The notes under the pieces: model-generated | The model's input: the letters and a program-made list of their open reading frames with translations, nothing else | What the model was told of the DNA's origin: nothing | Database searches by the model: none | From: Flavobacterium aciduliphilum | Lineage (GTDB): Bacteria > Bacteroidota > Bacteroidia > Flavobacteriales > Flavobacteriaceae | Direction: 5' to 3' | DNA: 64,000 nt | NCBI RefSeq assembly: GCF_003268855.1 | Contig: NZ_QLSZ01000011.1 | Location: 1 to 64,000 of the forward strand | In this document: positions 34,334-43,986 of the stretch, piece by piece | Layout: each line of letters begins with the position of its first letter | Position numbering within the stretch: position 1 is the stretch's first letter | Position numbers and translations under genes: made by a program

Positions 34334-35891
34334 AGCTCAAAGCCTCACCTATTTTCAAAGCACATTTCTCTCCATCAATAGCCGCTGAAATAATGCCTCC
34401 TGCATAACCCGCCCCTTCACCACACGGGTATAACCCTTTTATTTGAATGTGTTCTAATGTCTCGTGATCTCTTGGAATTCGAACAGGTGATGAAGTTCTG
34501 CTTTCAGGTGCGTGAAGGATGGCGTCATTAGTGAGATAGCCTCGCATGGTTTTCCCAAATTCCTTAAAACCTTCTCTCATAATCTGAGAAAGAAATCCCG
34601 GAAAAACCTGTCCCATTTCTACAGAAGTCGTTCCTGGAACATAAGAAGTCTTTGGTATATCGGCAGATAATGTATTATGTGTAAAATCGACCATACGCTG
34701 AGCTGGAACTTTTTGAGTGGAGCCTGCCAATTGCCACGCTCTTTGTTCAATGGCTTTTTGGAATTCCATTCCCGCCAAAGCTCCAAATTTAGCATAGGGT
34801 TTAAAATCCTCTAATTTCAATTCGACCACAATACCTGAGTTGGCGGTGCTTAGATCACGCTTTGAAGGCGACCAGCCATTGGTTACCACCTCACCCGGAC
34901 TTGTTGCACAAGGAGCAATGACACCTCCAGGACACATACAAAACGAATACATACCACGACCATTTACTTGCTTTACAATAGAATAAGGTGCTGGTGGTAA
35001 ATAAACGCCTCGAAAATCGCACGAATACTGAATACGATCAATCAACTCTTGAGGATGCTCTGCACGAACCCCCAAGGCAAAAGGTTTGGCTTCAATAACT
35101 ATTTTCTTTTTGTCTAACAATTCAAAAATATCACGAGCCGAATGTCCTGTGGCTAGGATGACTTTATTGGCAGAAACTATATCTCCTTTTTGAGTTATAA
35201 CTCCTTGTATTTCATTGCTTTTTACAATAAAATCGATAACACGAGTTTCAAACAAAACTTTTCCGCCACAAGCAATAATTTTTTCGCGAATGTCTTGAAT
35301 AATTTGAGGTAACTTATTGGTTCCTATATGAGGATGAGCTTCCACTAAAATATCTGGAGAAGCGCCAAAACCGACTAATAATTGTAGAATTCTGTCGACA
35401 TCACCTCTCTTTTTGGAACGTGTATATAATTTTCCATCTGAATAGGTTCCTGCACCTCCTTCTCCAAAACAATAATTGGAATCTTCATGAACTAGATGGT
35501 CACGATTAATTGCTTTTAAATCTCTACGACGCCCTCGAACCTCTTTACCCCTCTCGATTACAATGGGTTTAAGACCTAATTCTATTAATTGCAAGGCTGC
35601 AAAAAGACCGGCTGGTCCTGCTCCAACAATAATTACTTCACGAGAATTGGAAACATTATTGTAGGCTGGAAGTTCTATTTTATGCTCATGAAAATTTTCC
35701 CCTTTAAAATAAACTAATGCTTTAATATTGAATTTTATTGTTTTTTGACGTGCATCAATAGAACGTTTTAAAACAACTATCTTTTGGATATTTGCATTGG
35801 ATTCATGTAATAATTTTGCACAATGTTCTTGTAATAATACCTCGCTGTGAGCTATTTCTGGAAGAACTTGGGTCTGAATTTCGCGTGGCAT
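34332..35891 (-). CDS. FAD-dependent oxidoreductase (COG2509 type)
   Basis: An uncharacterised flavoprotein family. The frame opens at 35924, but MPREIQTQVLPEIAHSE (35891) fits the family start better, giving 519 residues. After an N-terminal domain of about 85 residues comes the dinucleotide-binding motif VGAGPAGLFAALQLIELG, then RRRDLKAI, YCFGEGGAGTYSDGKLYTRS, FALGVRAEHPQELIDRIQYS and, near the end, GLYPCGEGAGYAGGIISAAI. CPGG and other Cys residues may be redox-active or cluster-binding. No substrate is known to me; the fold and FAD binding are clear. Confidence 0.85.
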   Translation of the reverse strand: MPREIQTQVLPEIAHSEVLLQEHCAKLLHESNANIQKIVVLKRSIDARQKTIKFNIKALVYFKGENFHEHKIELPAYNNVSNSREVIIVGAGPAGLFAALQLIELGLKPIVIERGKEVRGRRRDLKAINRDHLVHEDSNYCFGEGGAGTYSDGKLYTRSKKRGDVDRILQLLVGFGASPDILVEAHPHIGTNKLPQIIQDIREKIIACGGKVLFETRVIDFIVKSNEIQGVITQKGDIVSANKVILATGHSARDIFELLDKKKIVIEAKPFALGVRAEHPQELIDRIQYSCDFRGVYLPPAPYSIVKQVNGRGMYSFCMCPGGVIAPCATSPGEVVTNGWSPSKRDLSTANSGIVVELKLEDFKPYAKFGALAGMEFQKAIEQRAWQLAGSTQKVPAQRMVDFTHNTLSADIPKTSYVPGTTSVEMGQVFPGFLSQIMREGFKEFGKTMRGYLTNDAILHAPESRTSSPVRIPRDHETLEHIQIKGLYPCGEGAGYAGGIISAAIDGEKCALKIGEALS

Positions 35892-35935
35892 AACGAGATT
35901 TTTGGTAAACTTAACTAATTTCAAGAAAATCTGAA

Positions 35936-35968
35936 CATAAAAAAAGGTTTAGTCGTAACTAAACCTTT
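35936..35968 (-). terminator. Terminator of the T9SS Asp-repeat gene
   Basis: On the minus strand aaaggtttagt (35958-35968) pairs with actaaaccttt (35943-35953) and continues into a T-run (to 35939). Confidence 0.85.
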
Positions 35969-35987
35969 ACTAATATAGTTTAAAAGA

Positions 35988-37502
35988 TTATTTTTTTATG
36001 AATTTGGAATTTTTAACTTCATCATTCACAAGAAGTTTTACAAAATAAATACCAGAGTGTAATTCAGAAACAGAGATTGATTGGATGGTATCAACCGATT
36101 TCACTTCTTTTACTAATGCTCCACTTATCGAGTAAATAGCAACATCCTTAATGTCACTTGCGGTAGAATTTTCGATATTTAAAATATCAGAAGTTGGATT
36201 AGGAAATAATGCAATAGAATTTTCAAACAAATTAGTTTGAGTTGATAATGATGAAACCGTTGGATCTAAATAATCTGGAATGCCATTTGAGTTAATATCA
36301 TCATCACTTGGGTTTCCATTAGCATTATAATCTTCTTTAAAGGTTAATGTCCCATCACCGTCGTCATCATTATCTAAATAATTTGGTATTCCGTCACTAT
36401 CAGTATCAACTATAGTAGTTGCATTTTTAGAAAAAACATATTCTACATTAGTTAAAACTAAATCTCCATCATCATCATTATCTAGATAATTTGGAATTCC
36501 ATCCATATCAGTATCGTCATTAGCCAAATTTGTGTCATTATTGACATCCTCTGAACTTGTAGAAACGGTATCATTATCATAATCAACTGCACAATCAACG
36601 ATACTTAATTTCACTTCTTTCACAACTCCATTTCCACTAGCATAAATAGTTTGTGGGTTTGAAGTATTCGTATACATCAAATTGGTTATTGGATTTGACT
36701 GCGTTTGAGCATCAGAAAGTGTTTCATAAAGTGTTATGTTACTTGGATTTATAGGAGACAAATCATTTTGAACCACTTGCAAGTTAAATTGTTCCAATCC
36801 TGTATTGTTTGTATCACATTTTACGAAAGCATAAGTTCCACTATAATAACTTGGTCTTCCAAATCTCCAACCTTCATGAAATGCAGTCCAAGCACCAGTA
36901 TTTCTACCAGGAGCAGTTACTCCAATAGTTCCAGTAGCATTAATTAATCCTGTTACAGCATTTCCTGAATTCCAAGTAGTACAAACTCCTTTATCAATCA
37001 ATTGTACATCTATTATACTTTGGCTCTCATATAAAATAATTTGGAACGTACTAAAAGTTGTAGAACATGAAAAATGAGCATTGTTATTGTAAACCACAAT
37101 AAACTTTCTGTAAGGAGCCGTTCCGTATACTCCATATGTAATATACCCTAAACTATTATTGTTAAACATATCATGATAACATCCTAAAATAGAATTCATG
37201 ACAGGAAAACTCGTTGAGGGCACACTCTGATTAAAAGACCAAGGCGACATAGCATTTGCCAAACTTGTTCTAAAATCAATATATCCGTTTGTGCTTACTA
37301 TTATTTGATTGTATGTTACTCCATAAAAATCAAAAGGAAAAGGTAAATCTATAACACTAGAATTGGTATCATCCTGTGTACCTACAACAGGTAAAGTAGC
37401 TGTATATTGTTGGAATGGAATAGAAGAAACTGAATAATTATTTTGACCAGTAGCATCAAAAATTACCAACAATATAAGTGCGAAAAAATAGTTTTTTATC
37501 AT
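35988..37502 (-). CDS. T9SS-sorted surface protein with thrombospondin type 3-like repeats
   Basis: 504 residues. Signal peptide (MIKNYFFALILLVIFDATGQ), then a large N-terminal beta-rich domain (FDFYGVTYNQIIVSTNGYID, WTAFHEGWRFGRPSYY). A short calcium-binding region (about 310-415) has Asp repeats of the TSP3 type (DTDMDGIPNYLDNDDDGD, VDTDSDGIPNYLDNDDDGDG, NSNGIPDYLDP). It ends with a type A sorting domain (about 425-504: ALFPNPTSDILNIENS, SISGALVKEV, GIYFVKLLVND and a KK tail). Exported across the outer membrane by T9SS; its binding target is unknown. Confidence 0.9.
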   Translation of the reverse strand: MIKNYFFALILLVIFDATGQNNYSVSSIPFQQYTATLPVVGTQDDTNSSVIDLPFPFDFYGVTYNQIIVSTNGYIDFRTSLANAMSPWSFNQSVPSTSFPVMNSILGCYHDMFNNNSLGYITYGVYGTAPYRKFIVVYNNNAHFSCSTTFSTFQIILYESQSIIDVQLIDKGVCTTWNSGNAVTGLINATGTIGVTAPGRNTGAWTAFHEGWRFGRPSYYSGTYAFVKCDTNNTGLEQFNLQVVQNDLSPINPSNITLYETLSDAQTQSNPITNLMYTNTSNPQTIYASGNGVVKEVKLSIVDCAVDYDNDTVSTSSEDVNNDTNLANDDTDMDGIPNYLDNDDDGDLVLTNVEYVFSKNATTIVDTDSDGIPNYLDNDDDGDGTLTFKEDYNANGNPSDDDINSNGIPDYLDPTVSSLSTQTNLFENSIALFPNPTSDILNIENSTASDIKDVAIYSISGALVKEVKSVDTIQSISVSELHSGIYFVKLLVNDEVKNSKFIKK

Positions 37503-37539
37503 AATTTTTTGTTTTATAAGTTGCTAATATACAAAAAAA

Positions 37540-39087
37540 TTATAATCGATTGTTATTTTTTGTTTTATTTCCTATATTATCTTCTTTATCCATTTCATTA
37601 AAAATATCTCTTATCTGTTCCACTCCAATCCGTTTCGCTTTTATTTTTTTATCCTTATCTAATATATAAATAACAGGGGTAGAATAGACATCATATTTTA
37701 CAGTTACATTGTTCAAATGTGCACCGTCATAGACATTAATCCAATCATTTAATCCTTTCTCATTAATATATTTCATGTATTTTTCCCCTTGATGCATCGT
37801 ATAGACCCCATAAACTTTGACATCTTTATTTTCTTTCTTTAATTCATTATATAAATCAATTAACTTAGGGATTTCTTTTTGACAATGACCACAATCAACG
37901 TCCCAAAAAACTAAAATGAGATACTTTGCAGAAACAGAATGAAGATGGACAAACATCTGATTTAATTGGTTTACATTTTTATAAAAAACCTTAGTTACCT
38001 CATCTCCTGTTTTAGCATCTTCAAATCCCATTTTATTGACGATTTCGTAATCTTTTGCTTTAATCATAGCCAAATCAGGAGCTATGGCTCCCACTAGAAG
38101 TGGTTTTAAAAGATCTGCGCGTTTAATAATCTTTCCAACTACAGATTCATCATCGTAAATCCCACTAGCTTTTCCTGTTTTAAAATAAGCATCTGACATG
38201 TGCACAAAAACCTTATCAAATCCCATAATTTTTGTTGTTTCATAATTATACACCAAATGCGCTAACATCAATTTGTATATTAAACTTCCTTCTTTTGGTT
38301 TTTCAAGAATTCTATCAACTTCCATGGTTACTGTATCTGGGTGCACTGGAATTACCGATTCAAAATATCTTTTAAATTTAGAAAAGAAAAAAGGATTTCT
38401 AAGTGTAGCTTCATCTTTAAAATCAACATCATCCCAATAATGTTTTCGATAATAATTGTATACTTTTATGCTATCGGGTCTCCCATTAGTAGCTAAAGGA
38501 ATATTTTTTAATAATTTTTCTGTTTTAAGAGTTACTACATTAGCGATATAACTTCCTTTATTTTTTTCGATAAATTTCTGTTCATATTCTTGAATAATTT
38601 TATCCAATTCTTTTTGCTTGTCAGCTAAGAGTAAAGTATCTTTTTTTGTTTTCGGATTTACCGACAGCTTATAATCTTGAAAAGATTTGTTTTGCTTACC
38701 AATAAATCGGATGTAATCAAAAAAGCTATCCTCTAAAGGCGCATTATCCGCTTTTAATCCTTCAAAATCAGTTGGGTCTGAATCATTATTTAGAGTTAAC
38801 TTTTGAGTTTGATCATCTACAAAAAAATCAAAGTAAATCGTCTTATTTTGACTAATCAACGAATAAATTCCTTTTTCTAATTTCCCTTTTCCTTTAAAAA
38901 TAATTTTACCATTCTTTATGGTAGTACAAGTATCTTTAATTAACGTTTTATCAAACTGATAATAGGTAAGATACGCCATGGTATCTTTACATTTTTTTAG
39001 ATTTATTGTGATTTCATATTCTTGCTGTCCATAAGTCACTAGCGAAAAAGAACATAAGACAAAATAGAACCAAAATTTCTTCATCAT
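37540..39087 (-). CDS. Exported thioredoxin-domain protein (TlpA-like, DUF4369/DUF5106 type)
   Basis: 515 residues with a signal peptide (KKFWFYFVLCSFSLVTYG). The N-terminal part (about 20-120) is a small beta domain (YEITINLKKCKDTMAYLTYY, IIFKGKGKLEKGIYSLIS) as in DUF4369 proteins, and the middle is helical. Residues about 365-490 form a thioredoxin-like domain with the redox motif CGHC in LVFWDVDCGHCQKEIPKL and a cis-Pro in STPVIYILDKDKKI. A periplasmic disulfide reductase or cytochrome-maturation-like role is inferred. Confidence 0.82.
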   Translation of the reverse strand: MMKKFWFYFVLCSFSLVTYGQQEYEITINLKKCKDTMAYLTYYQFDKTLIKDTCTTIKNGKIIFKGKGKLEKGIYSLISQNKTIYFDFFVDDQTQKLTLNNDSDPTDFEGLKADNAPLEDSFFDYIRFIGKQNKSFQDYKLSVNPKTKKDTLLLADKQKELDKIIQEYEQKFIEKNKGSYIANVVTLKTEKLLKNIPLATNGRPDSIKVYNYYRKHYWDDVDFKDEATLRNPFFFSKFKRYFESVIPVHPDTVTMEVDRILEKPKEGSLIYKLMLAHLVYNYETTKIMGFDKVFVHMSDAYFKTGKASGIYDDESVVGKIIKRADLLKPLLVGAIAPDLAMIKAKDYEIVNKMGFEDAKTGDEVTKVFYKNVNQLNQMFVHLHSVSAKYLILVFWDVDCGHCQKEIPKLIDLYNELKKENKDVKVYGVYTMHQGEKYMKYINEKGLNDWINVYDGAHLNNVTVKYDVYSTPVIYILDKDKKIKAKRIGVEQIRDIFNEMDKEDNIGNKTKNNNRL

Positions 39088-39131
39088 AATTGTTTGTATT
39101 TAATTTTCAAAAGTTATTTTATAGTACTTGT

Positions 39132-39139
39132 TATATTTG
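39132..39139 (+). promoter_or_regulatory. -7 element TATATTTG for the 76-aa protein gene
   Basis: A full TAnnTTTG match, 16 bases before the ATG at 39156. It excludes the upstream in-frame start at 39090, which would lie ahead of the promoter. Confidence 0.55.
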
Positions 39140-39155
39140 TAAAAATTTTCAAAGC

Positions 39156-39386
39156 ATGCGACAAATCAAATTAATTTGGGATTTTAGAGGTCATACATCA
39201 CTCAAAACAGCTGAGCATCATGAAATTCATTTGAAAGAGTTTATTTTATCAGAAAAAATTCCTGTAATACATACAGGCTTTGAATCAGTAAATGAATTTC
39301 ATGCTCTTGCTTTTATTGTAGTGCGAGAAGATTTAATGCTTCAACTGAGAGATACCTTAAAACCACATCGCGGAGAACTTTATTAA
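39156..39386 (+). CDS. Small conserved hypothetical protein
   Basis: 76 residues from MRQIKLIWDFRG; no signal or membrane segment. It reads like a compact alpha/beta domain (LIWDFRGHTSLKTAEHHEIH, PVIHTGFESVNEFHALAFIV, REDLMLQLRDTLKPHRGELY) with several His. Reminiscent of small flavobacterial proteins of unknown function. It stands alone with its own promoter, and a terminator is shared with the convergent recQ. Confidence 0.7.
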   Translation: MRQIKLIWDFRGHTSLKTAEHHEIHLKEFILSEKIPVIHTGFESVNEFHALAFIVVREDLMLQLRDTLKPHRGELY

Positions 39387-39390
39387 TCAA

Positions 39391-39426
39391 AAAGACAACT
39401 CATGGAATTCAAAATGAATTGTCTTT
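39391..39426. terminator. Terminator between the 76-aa gene and recQ
   Basis: aaagacaa (39391-39398) pairs with ttgtcttt (39419-39426) around a 20-nt loop. T-rich on the minus strand, so it can also end the convergent recQ transcript. Confidence 0.6.
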
Positions 39427-39434
39427 CTCTATTA

Positions 39435-41630
39435 TTAATTAGCTACTTCGCTTATAAATTTAATTCGCATTAATCGCAACTCTTCAATATCATAGTCGCC
39501 ATCAAACTCTTTGAGCGCATCTTCAATTCGATCAGTCTCAGACTCCATAAAATAATCGTGAATTTCTTCTTGTTGTTCTTCATCTAACAATTCGTCTATC
39601 CAATATTTTATATTGAGTTTAGTCCCCGAATAAACAATTTGCTCCATTTCTTTTAATAAAGCATCCATTGTCATTCCTTTGGCAGAGGCAATATCTTCTA
39701 AAGACAATTTTCTATCAATATTTTGAATGATATATAATTTGTTGGTGGAATTGGCTCCGGTAGATTTTACTACTAAATCGTCTGGACGAATGATATCATT
39801 ATCCTCAACATATCTGTTAATCAATTCAACAAATTCTTTCCCATATTTTTTGGCTTTCCCTTCTCCCACACCATGAATATTTGTCAATTCATCTATAGTA
39901 ATTGGGTATTTAAGTGCCATATCTTCTAAGGATGGATCTTGAAAGACTACAAAAGGAGGAACTCCCAATTTTTTGGCTACTTTTTTCCTTAAATCTTTTA
40001 ACATGACCATCAGGGCTTCATCTGCCGTTCCAGAAGATTTACTGGCTGTTACAATAGCTTCATCATCGGCTTCACTATATTCGTGATCTTCAGACATCAT
40101 AAAACTATATGGATTTGCAATAAACGCATGTCCCTTGTCGGAGACTTTCAATATGCCATAGGTTTCAATATCTTTAGACAACATTCCATCGACTAATATT
40201 TGTCTAATCAAAGCCATCCAATAACGCTCATCCTGATCTTTACCACATCCAAAAAATGATTGTGTATCGGTTCGATGTGCCTTGATTGTAGCATTTACAC
40301 GACCAATCATTGTAAAAACAATTTCTTTAGACTTATATAAATGTTTGGTATCTCGAACTACTTCTAATAATTTTTTGACATTCTCTTTAGCTTCGACTTT
40401 TACTTTAGGATTTCTAACATTATCATCCATATCAGCACCTTCTCCGTTTTCACTATCAAATTCCTCCCCAAAATAGTGGAGTAAAAATTTACGTCGCGAC
40501 ATCGATGTCTCCGCATAAGCAACTACTTCTTGTAAGAGTGCAAAACCAATTTCTTGTTCAGCAACAGGTTTGCCTGCCATAAACTTCTCTAATTTCTCAA
40601 CATCTTTATAAGAGTAATAGGCCAAACAATGACCCTCCCCTCCATCACGACCGGCTCTTCCAGTTTCTTGATAATAACTTTCCAATGATTTTGGAATATC
40701 ATGATGAATCACAAAACGAACGTCTGGTTTATCTATTCCCATTCCAAAAGCTATAGTAGCAACAACGACTTCAACATCTTCCATCAAAAACATGTCTTGA
40801 TGTTTGGCTCTTGTTTTTGCATCCAATCCTGCATGATAGGCTACAGCGCTAATTCCATTTACTTGTAAAACTTGAGCAATTTCCTCCACTTTTTTACGAC
40901 TCAAACAGTATATAATTCCGGATTTTCCCTTATGCTGTTTGATAAAACGAATAATATCTGCTTCAATATTTTTAGTTTTAGTTCGAACTTCGTAAAATAA
41001 ATTAGGTCTATTAAAAGACGCCTTAAAAGCATTTGCATCGGGCATATCAAGATTTTTTAAGATATCTTCCTGCACTTTTGGCGTAGCCGTAGCCGTCAAA
41101 CCTATTACTGGAACTTCCCCCAGATGTTTGATAATGGTTCTAAGATTTCGATATTCGGGTCTAAAATCATGCCCCCACTCGGAAATACAATGCGCTTCAT
41201 CAATTGCTACAAAAGAAATAGGCACGTTTTTTAAAAACTCCACATATTCTTCCTTGGTTAAAGATTCGGGGGCTACATAGAGTAATTTTGTCTTCCCATC
41301 AGAAATATCTTTTTTTACCTGATTGATTTCTGTTTTGGTTAATGACGAATTTAATACATGCGCTATCCCATTTTCTGAAGATAAACTTCTAATGGCATCA
41401 ACTTGATTTTTCATCAATGCAATTAATGGAGAAACTACAATAGCAGTTCCTTCTTGAATTAAAGCGGGTAACTGGTAACACAAGGATTTTCCACCTCCTG
41501 TTGGCATAATCACAAAAGTATTATTTTTATCAACAATACTTTTAATTACTTGTTCCTGAAGACCTTTAAATTGGTTAAAACCAAAATATTTCTTTAATTC
41601 TTTGTGGATGTCAATTTCGTTTGAATTCAT
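39435..41630 (-). CDS. recQ: ATP-dependent DNA helicase RecQ
   Basis: 3'-5' helicase acting in recombination and repair of stalled forks. 731 residues: the helicase core (about 1-345) with MPTGGGKSLCYQLPAL (Walker A), AIDEAHCISEWGHDFRPEYR (DEAH and aromatic-rich loop) and FGMGIDKPDVRFVIHHDIPK. An RQC region follows (about 345-520), then an HRDC-like domain (VFQDPSLEDMALKYPITIDE, GVGEGKAKKYGKEF) and a C-terminal extension with an acidic tail. The zinc-site cysteines usual in the RQC part of E. coli RecQ are not evident; only scattered Cys are seen. Confidence 0.94.
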   Translation of the reverse strand: MNSNEIDIHKELKKYFGFNQFKGLQEQVIKSIVDKNNTFVIMPTGGGKSLCYQLPALIQEGTAIVVSPLIALMKNQVDAIRSLSSENGIAHVLNSSLTKTEINQVKKDISDGKTKLLYVAPESLTKEEYVEFLKNVPISFVAIDEAHCISEWGHDFRPEYRNLRTIIKHLGEVPVIGLTATATPKVQEDILKNLDMPDANAFKASFNRPNLFYEVRTKTKNIEADIIRFIKQHKGKSGIIYCLSRKKVEEIAQVLQVNGISAVAYHAGLDAKTRAKHQDMFLMEDVEVVVATIAFGMGIDKPDVRFVIHHDIPKSLESYYQETGRAGRDGGEGHCLAYYSYKDVEKLEKFMAGKPVAEQEIGFALLQEVVAYAETSMSRRKFLLHYFGEEFDSENGEGADMDDNVRNPKVKVEAKENVKKLLEVVRDTKHLYKSKEIVFTMIGRVNATIKAHRTDTQSFFGCGKDQDERYWMALIRQILVDGMLSKDIETYGILKVSDKGHAFIANPYSFMMSEDHEYSEADDEAIVTASKSSGTADEALMVMLKDLRKKVAKKLGVPPFVVFQDPSLEDMALKYPITIDELTNIHGVGEGKAKKYGKEFVELINRYVEDNDIIRPDDLVVKSTGANSTNKLYIIQNIDRKLSLEDIASAKGMTMDALLKEMEQIVYSGTKLNIKYWIDELLDEEQQEEIHDYFMESETDRIEDALKEFDGDYDIEELRLMRIKFISEVAN

Positions 41631-41653
41631 TCTTACTTAATCGTATTTTTACA

Positions 41654-41661
41654 TAAATTTG
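41654..41661 (+). promoter_or_regulatory. -7 element TAAATTTG for the kdsD unit
   Basis: A full TAnnTTTG match, 66 bases before the TTG start of kdsD; the leader would be about 60 nt long. Confidence 0.5.
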
Positions 41662-41727
41662 CAACCATAAATATACAACTTTCTTTTATTGTAGCAAATT
41701 TTATAACAAATCTATAACAAATCTATT

Positions 41728-42696
41728 TTGATACCAAAAGAAAACATACTTGCATCGGCTAAAAAAACAATTCTTTCTGAAAGTGAATCCATAGCTAAAC
41801 TAGCTGATTATGTTAATGATAGCTTTTTACAAGCCATCGAATTACTGTTTCATTGCAAAGGAAGAATCATTATTACTGGAATTGGAAAAAGTGCCATAAT
41901 CAGTCAAAAAATAGTTGCTACTTTAAATTCGACGGGCTCCCCTGCGCTTTTTTTACATGCTTCTGAGGCTATTCACGGCGATTTAGGAATGATTCAAGCC
42001 GACGATGTCGTAATTTGCATCTCCAAAAGTGGTACAAGTCCAGAAATAAAGATAATTGTCCCTTTATTAAAAAGATTTGGAAATAAACTCATTGCAATTA
42101 CAGGAAATATCGATTCCTTTTTAGGGAAAGAGGCTGATGTAACTCTGAACACCTATGTTGCTAGAGAATCGTGTCCTAACAATCTTGCACCCACAAACAG
42201 CACTACTGCCCAACTTGTTATGGGAGATGCGCTCGCTGTTTGCTTAATGGAAATGAAGAATTTTACTGCCGAGGATTTTGCCGTATTTCATCCAGGAGGC
42301 GCGTTAGGAAAAAAATTACTTCTAAGCGTTGACGATTTAATAGACAAAACCCGAAAACCAAGTGTTTCACCAAATGATTCTATCAAAAAAGCAATAATTA
42401 CGATTTCTGAACAACGCCTTGGAGTTACTGCGGTTGAAGAAAATCAGAAAGTCATTGGAATTATTACGGATGGAGACATCAGACGTATGCTCAATAATTC
42501 AGATACTATTGCGGGACTATTGGTTAAAGATATTATGTCTAAAAATCCTAAAATTATTCTTAAAACCGAGCGAGTACTAGATGCTTTAAACACTATGGAA
42601 CATTTCGCTATAACACAACTCATTGTGGTAGACGAAGCGAATACCTATATTGGAGTCATTCATTTACATGATATTTTAAAAGAAGGAATTGTATAA
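41728..42696 (+). CDS. kdsD: Arabinose-5-phosphate isomerase (KpsF/GutQ family)
   Basis: Converts ribulose-5-phosphate to arabinose-5-phosphate, the first step of Kdo synthesis for LPS. 322 residues: a SIS domain (about 40-175; GIGKSAIISQKIVATLNSTG, CISKSGTSPEIK) and two CBS domains (about 205-320; VIGIITDGDIRRML, YIGVIHLHDILKEG). The start is TTG 41728, since no ATG precedes the conserved N-terminus. Its stop overlaps tatC by one base (TAATG), so the genes are coupled. Confidence 0.93.
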   Translation: MIPKENILASAKKTILSESESIAKLADYVNDSFLQAIELLFHCKGRIIITGIGKSAIISQKIVATLNSTGSPALFLHASEAIHGDLGMIQADDVVICISKSGTSPEIKIIVPLLKRFGNKLIAITGNIDSFLGKEADVTLNTYVARESCPNNLAPTNSTTAQLVMGDALAVCLMEMKNFTAEDFAVFHPGGALGKKLLLSVDDLIDKTRKPSVSPNDSIKKAIITISEQRLGVTAVEENQKVIGIITDGDIRRMLNNSDTIAGLLVKDIMSKNPKIILKTERVLDALNTMEHFAITQLIVVDEANTYIGVIHLHDILKEGIV

Positions 42697-43520
42697 TGGC
42701 AACAGAAAACAAGAAAGAAATGTCCTTTATGGATCATTTAGAAGAATTGCGATGGTTGCTCGTGAGAGGAGTATCGGCCATATTAATTTTAGCCTGTGCG
42801 TGTTATTTTATTGACGAGTTCATCTTTGACAGAATTATATTTGGTCCTAAAGACCCAAGTTTTATTACCTATCGTTTTTTTTGTGAATTGACCCATTTCT
42901 TTGGAGTTGACGACACTTATGCCTGTGCCACCGAATTCAAATTTATCATTCAAAACACTGAAGTTGGAGGACAATTCTCGATGTATATTTGGACCTTATT
43001 TACTTTCGGATTCATCCTCGCATTTCCCTATATTCTTTGGCTTATTTGGAAATTTATTAGTCCTGCATTGTATGAAAAAGAACGAAAATTAGCTGCTTCA
43101 TTTATTATTATTTCCTCAATCTTATTCTTTATTGGGGTTCTTTTCGGATATTATGTAGTATTACCTTTATCTATTAACTTTTTTGGTACGTTCAACGTTA
43201 GTAGTGCTGTGTTAAACCAATTTACAGTTGACTCCTATGTGAGTATGGTAAAAACGTCTCTCGTTGGAAGTGGTTTGGTCTTTGAAATGCCGATCATAAT
43301 TTATTTCTTAGCGAAACTAGGATTAGTAACGCCCGAATTCCTAAGGAAATATAGAAAAATAGCTATTGTTATTAATTTGACAATTGCTGCTATAGTAACA
43401 CCTCCAGATATTCCTAGTCAAGTTATTGTTTCTATCCCACTTATTGCACTATATGAGATTAGTATTTACATTGCAGCAGTAGTATCAAAAAAACGCCAAC
43501 AAAATGACATCACAAGTTAA
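42696..43520 (+). CDS. tatC: Sec-independent protein translocase TatC
   Basis: Core receptor of the twin-arginine translocase for folded proteins. 274 residues: the cytoplasmic N-terminal signature MSFMDHLEELRWLLVRG, six transmembrane helices, FWSP-like segment IWKFISPALYEKERK and the late part IAAIVTPPDIPSQVIVSIPL. The first periplasmic loop (about 45-90, containing CELTHFFGVDDTYACA) is longer than in E. coli, as is usual in Bacteroidota. Coupled to kdsD and overlapping the next gene by 17 bp. Confidence 0.96.
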   Translation: MATENKKEMSFMDHLEELRWLLVRGVSAILILACACYFIDEFIFDRIIFGPKDPSFITYRFFCELTHFFGVDDTYACATEFKFIIQNTEVGGQFSMYIWTLFTFGFILAFPYILWLIWKFISPALYEKERKLAASFIIISSILFFIGVLFGYYVVLPLSINFFGTFNVSSAVLNQFTVDSYVSMVKTSLVGSGLVFEMPIIIYFLAKLGLVTPEFLRKYRKIAIVINLTIAAIVTPPDIPSQVIVSIPLIALYEISIYIAAVVSKKRQQNDITS

Positions 43521-43854
43521 AGAATTTAATGCCTATCGTTCTAAAATGAACGAAAAATTACTCACAGATAATAACAAAGTGATCAAGCGAATTTTTAACT
43601 TGGACACAAATGCTTATGCTGAAGGGGCTCTGAACGTGAAAACAAAAGAACTCTTAGGACTTGTCGCTTCAACCGTTTTACGCTGTGATGATTGTATCAA
43701 ATATCATCTTGAAACCTGTTATAAAGAAGGGATTACTAAAGAAGAGATGATTGAAGCGATGTCAATTGCCACTTTAGTTGGAGGAACCATTGTAATTCCG
43801 CATTTGAGAAGAGCATATGAATTTTGGGAAGCCTTGGAAGAAGAGAATAAGTAA
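43504..43854 (+). CDS. Carboxymuconolactone decarboxylase/AhpD-like protein
   Basis: 116 residues, all helical, with the AhpD-type redox motif CxxCxxxH in LRCDDCIKYHLETC. The proximal GALNVKTKELLGLVAS and distal EEMIEAMSIATLVGGTIVIP helices match the CMD family. Likely a small thiol peroxidase or reductase, though the substrate is unknown. Overlaps tatC by 17 bp and so is translated from the same mRNA. Confidence 0.88.
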   Translation: MTSQVKEFNAYRSKMNEKLLTDNNKVIKRIFNLDTNAYAEGALNVKTKELLGLVASTVLRCDDCIKYHLETCYKEGITKEEMIEAMSIATLVGGTIVIPHLRRAYEFWEALEEENK

Positions 43855-43986
43855 TCCTTATCCAGCAGATTGCAAAATTGAAGTTAAATAATACCATCAA
43901 GCCAACGTTTTTTGTTTATTTGCAGATACATTAATGTAGAACCGTATCTTACATGGTATGAGATAGTGAAATAAAATTCAGATTAA

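Noticed and set aside
39090..39155. Longer N-terminus for the 76-aa protein
   Set aside because: The region contains a promoter element (39132-39139), and the extra residues look non-coding.
43930..43986. Promoter for lptB from the TTTATTTG-like sequence
   Set aside because: The second base of the box deviates from TAnnTTTG and there is no -33 TTG; the evidence is too weak to list.
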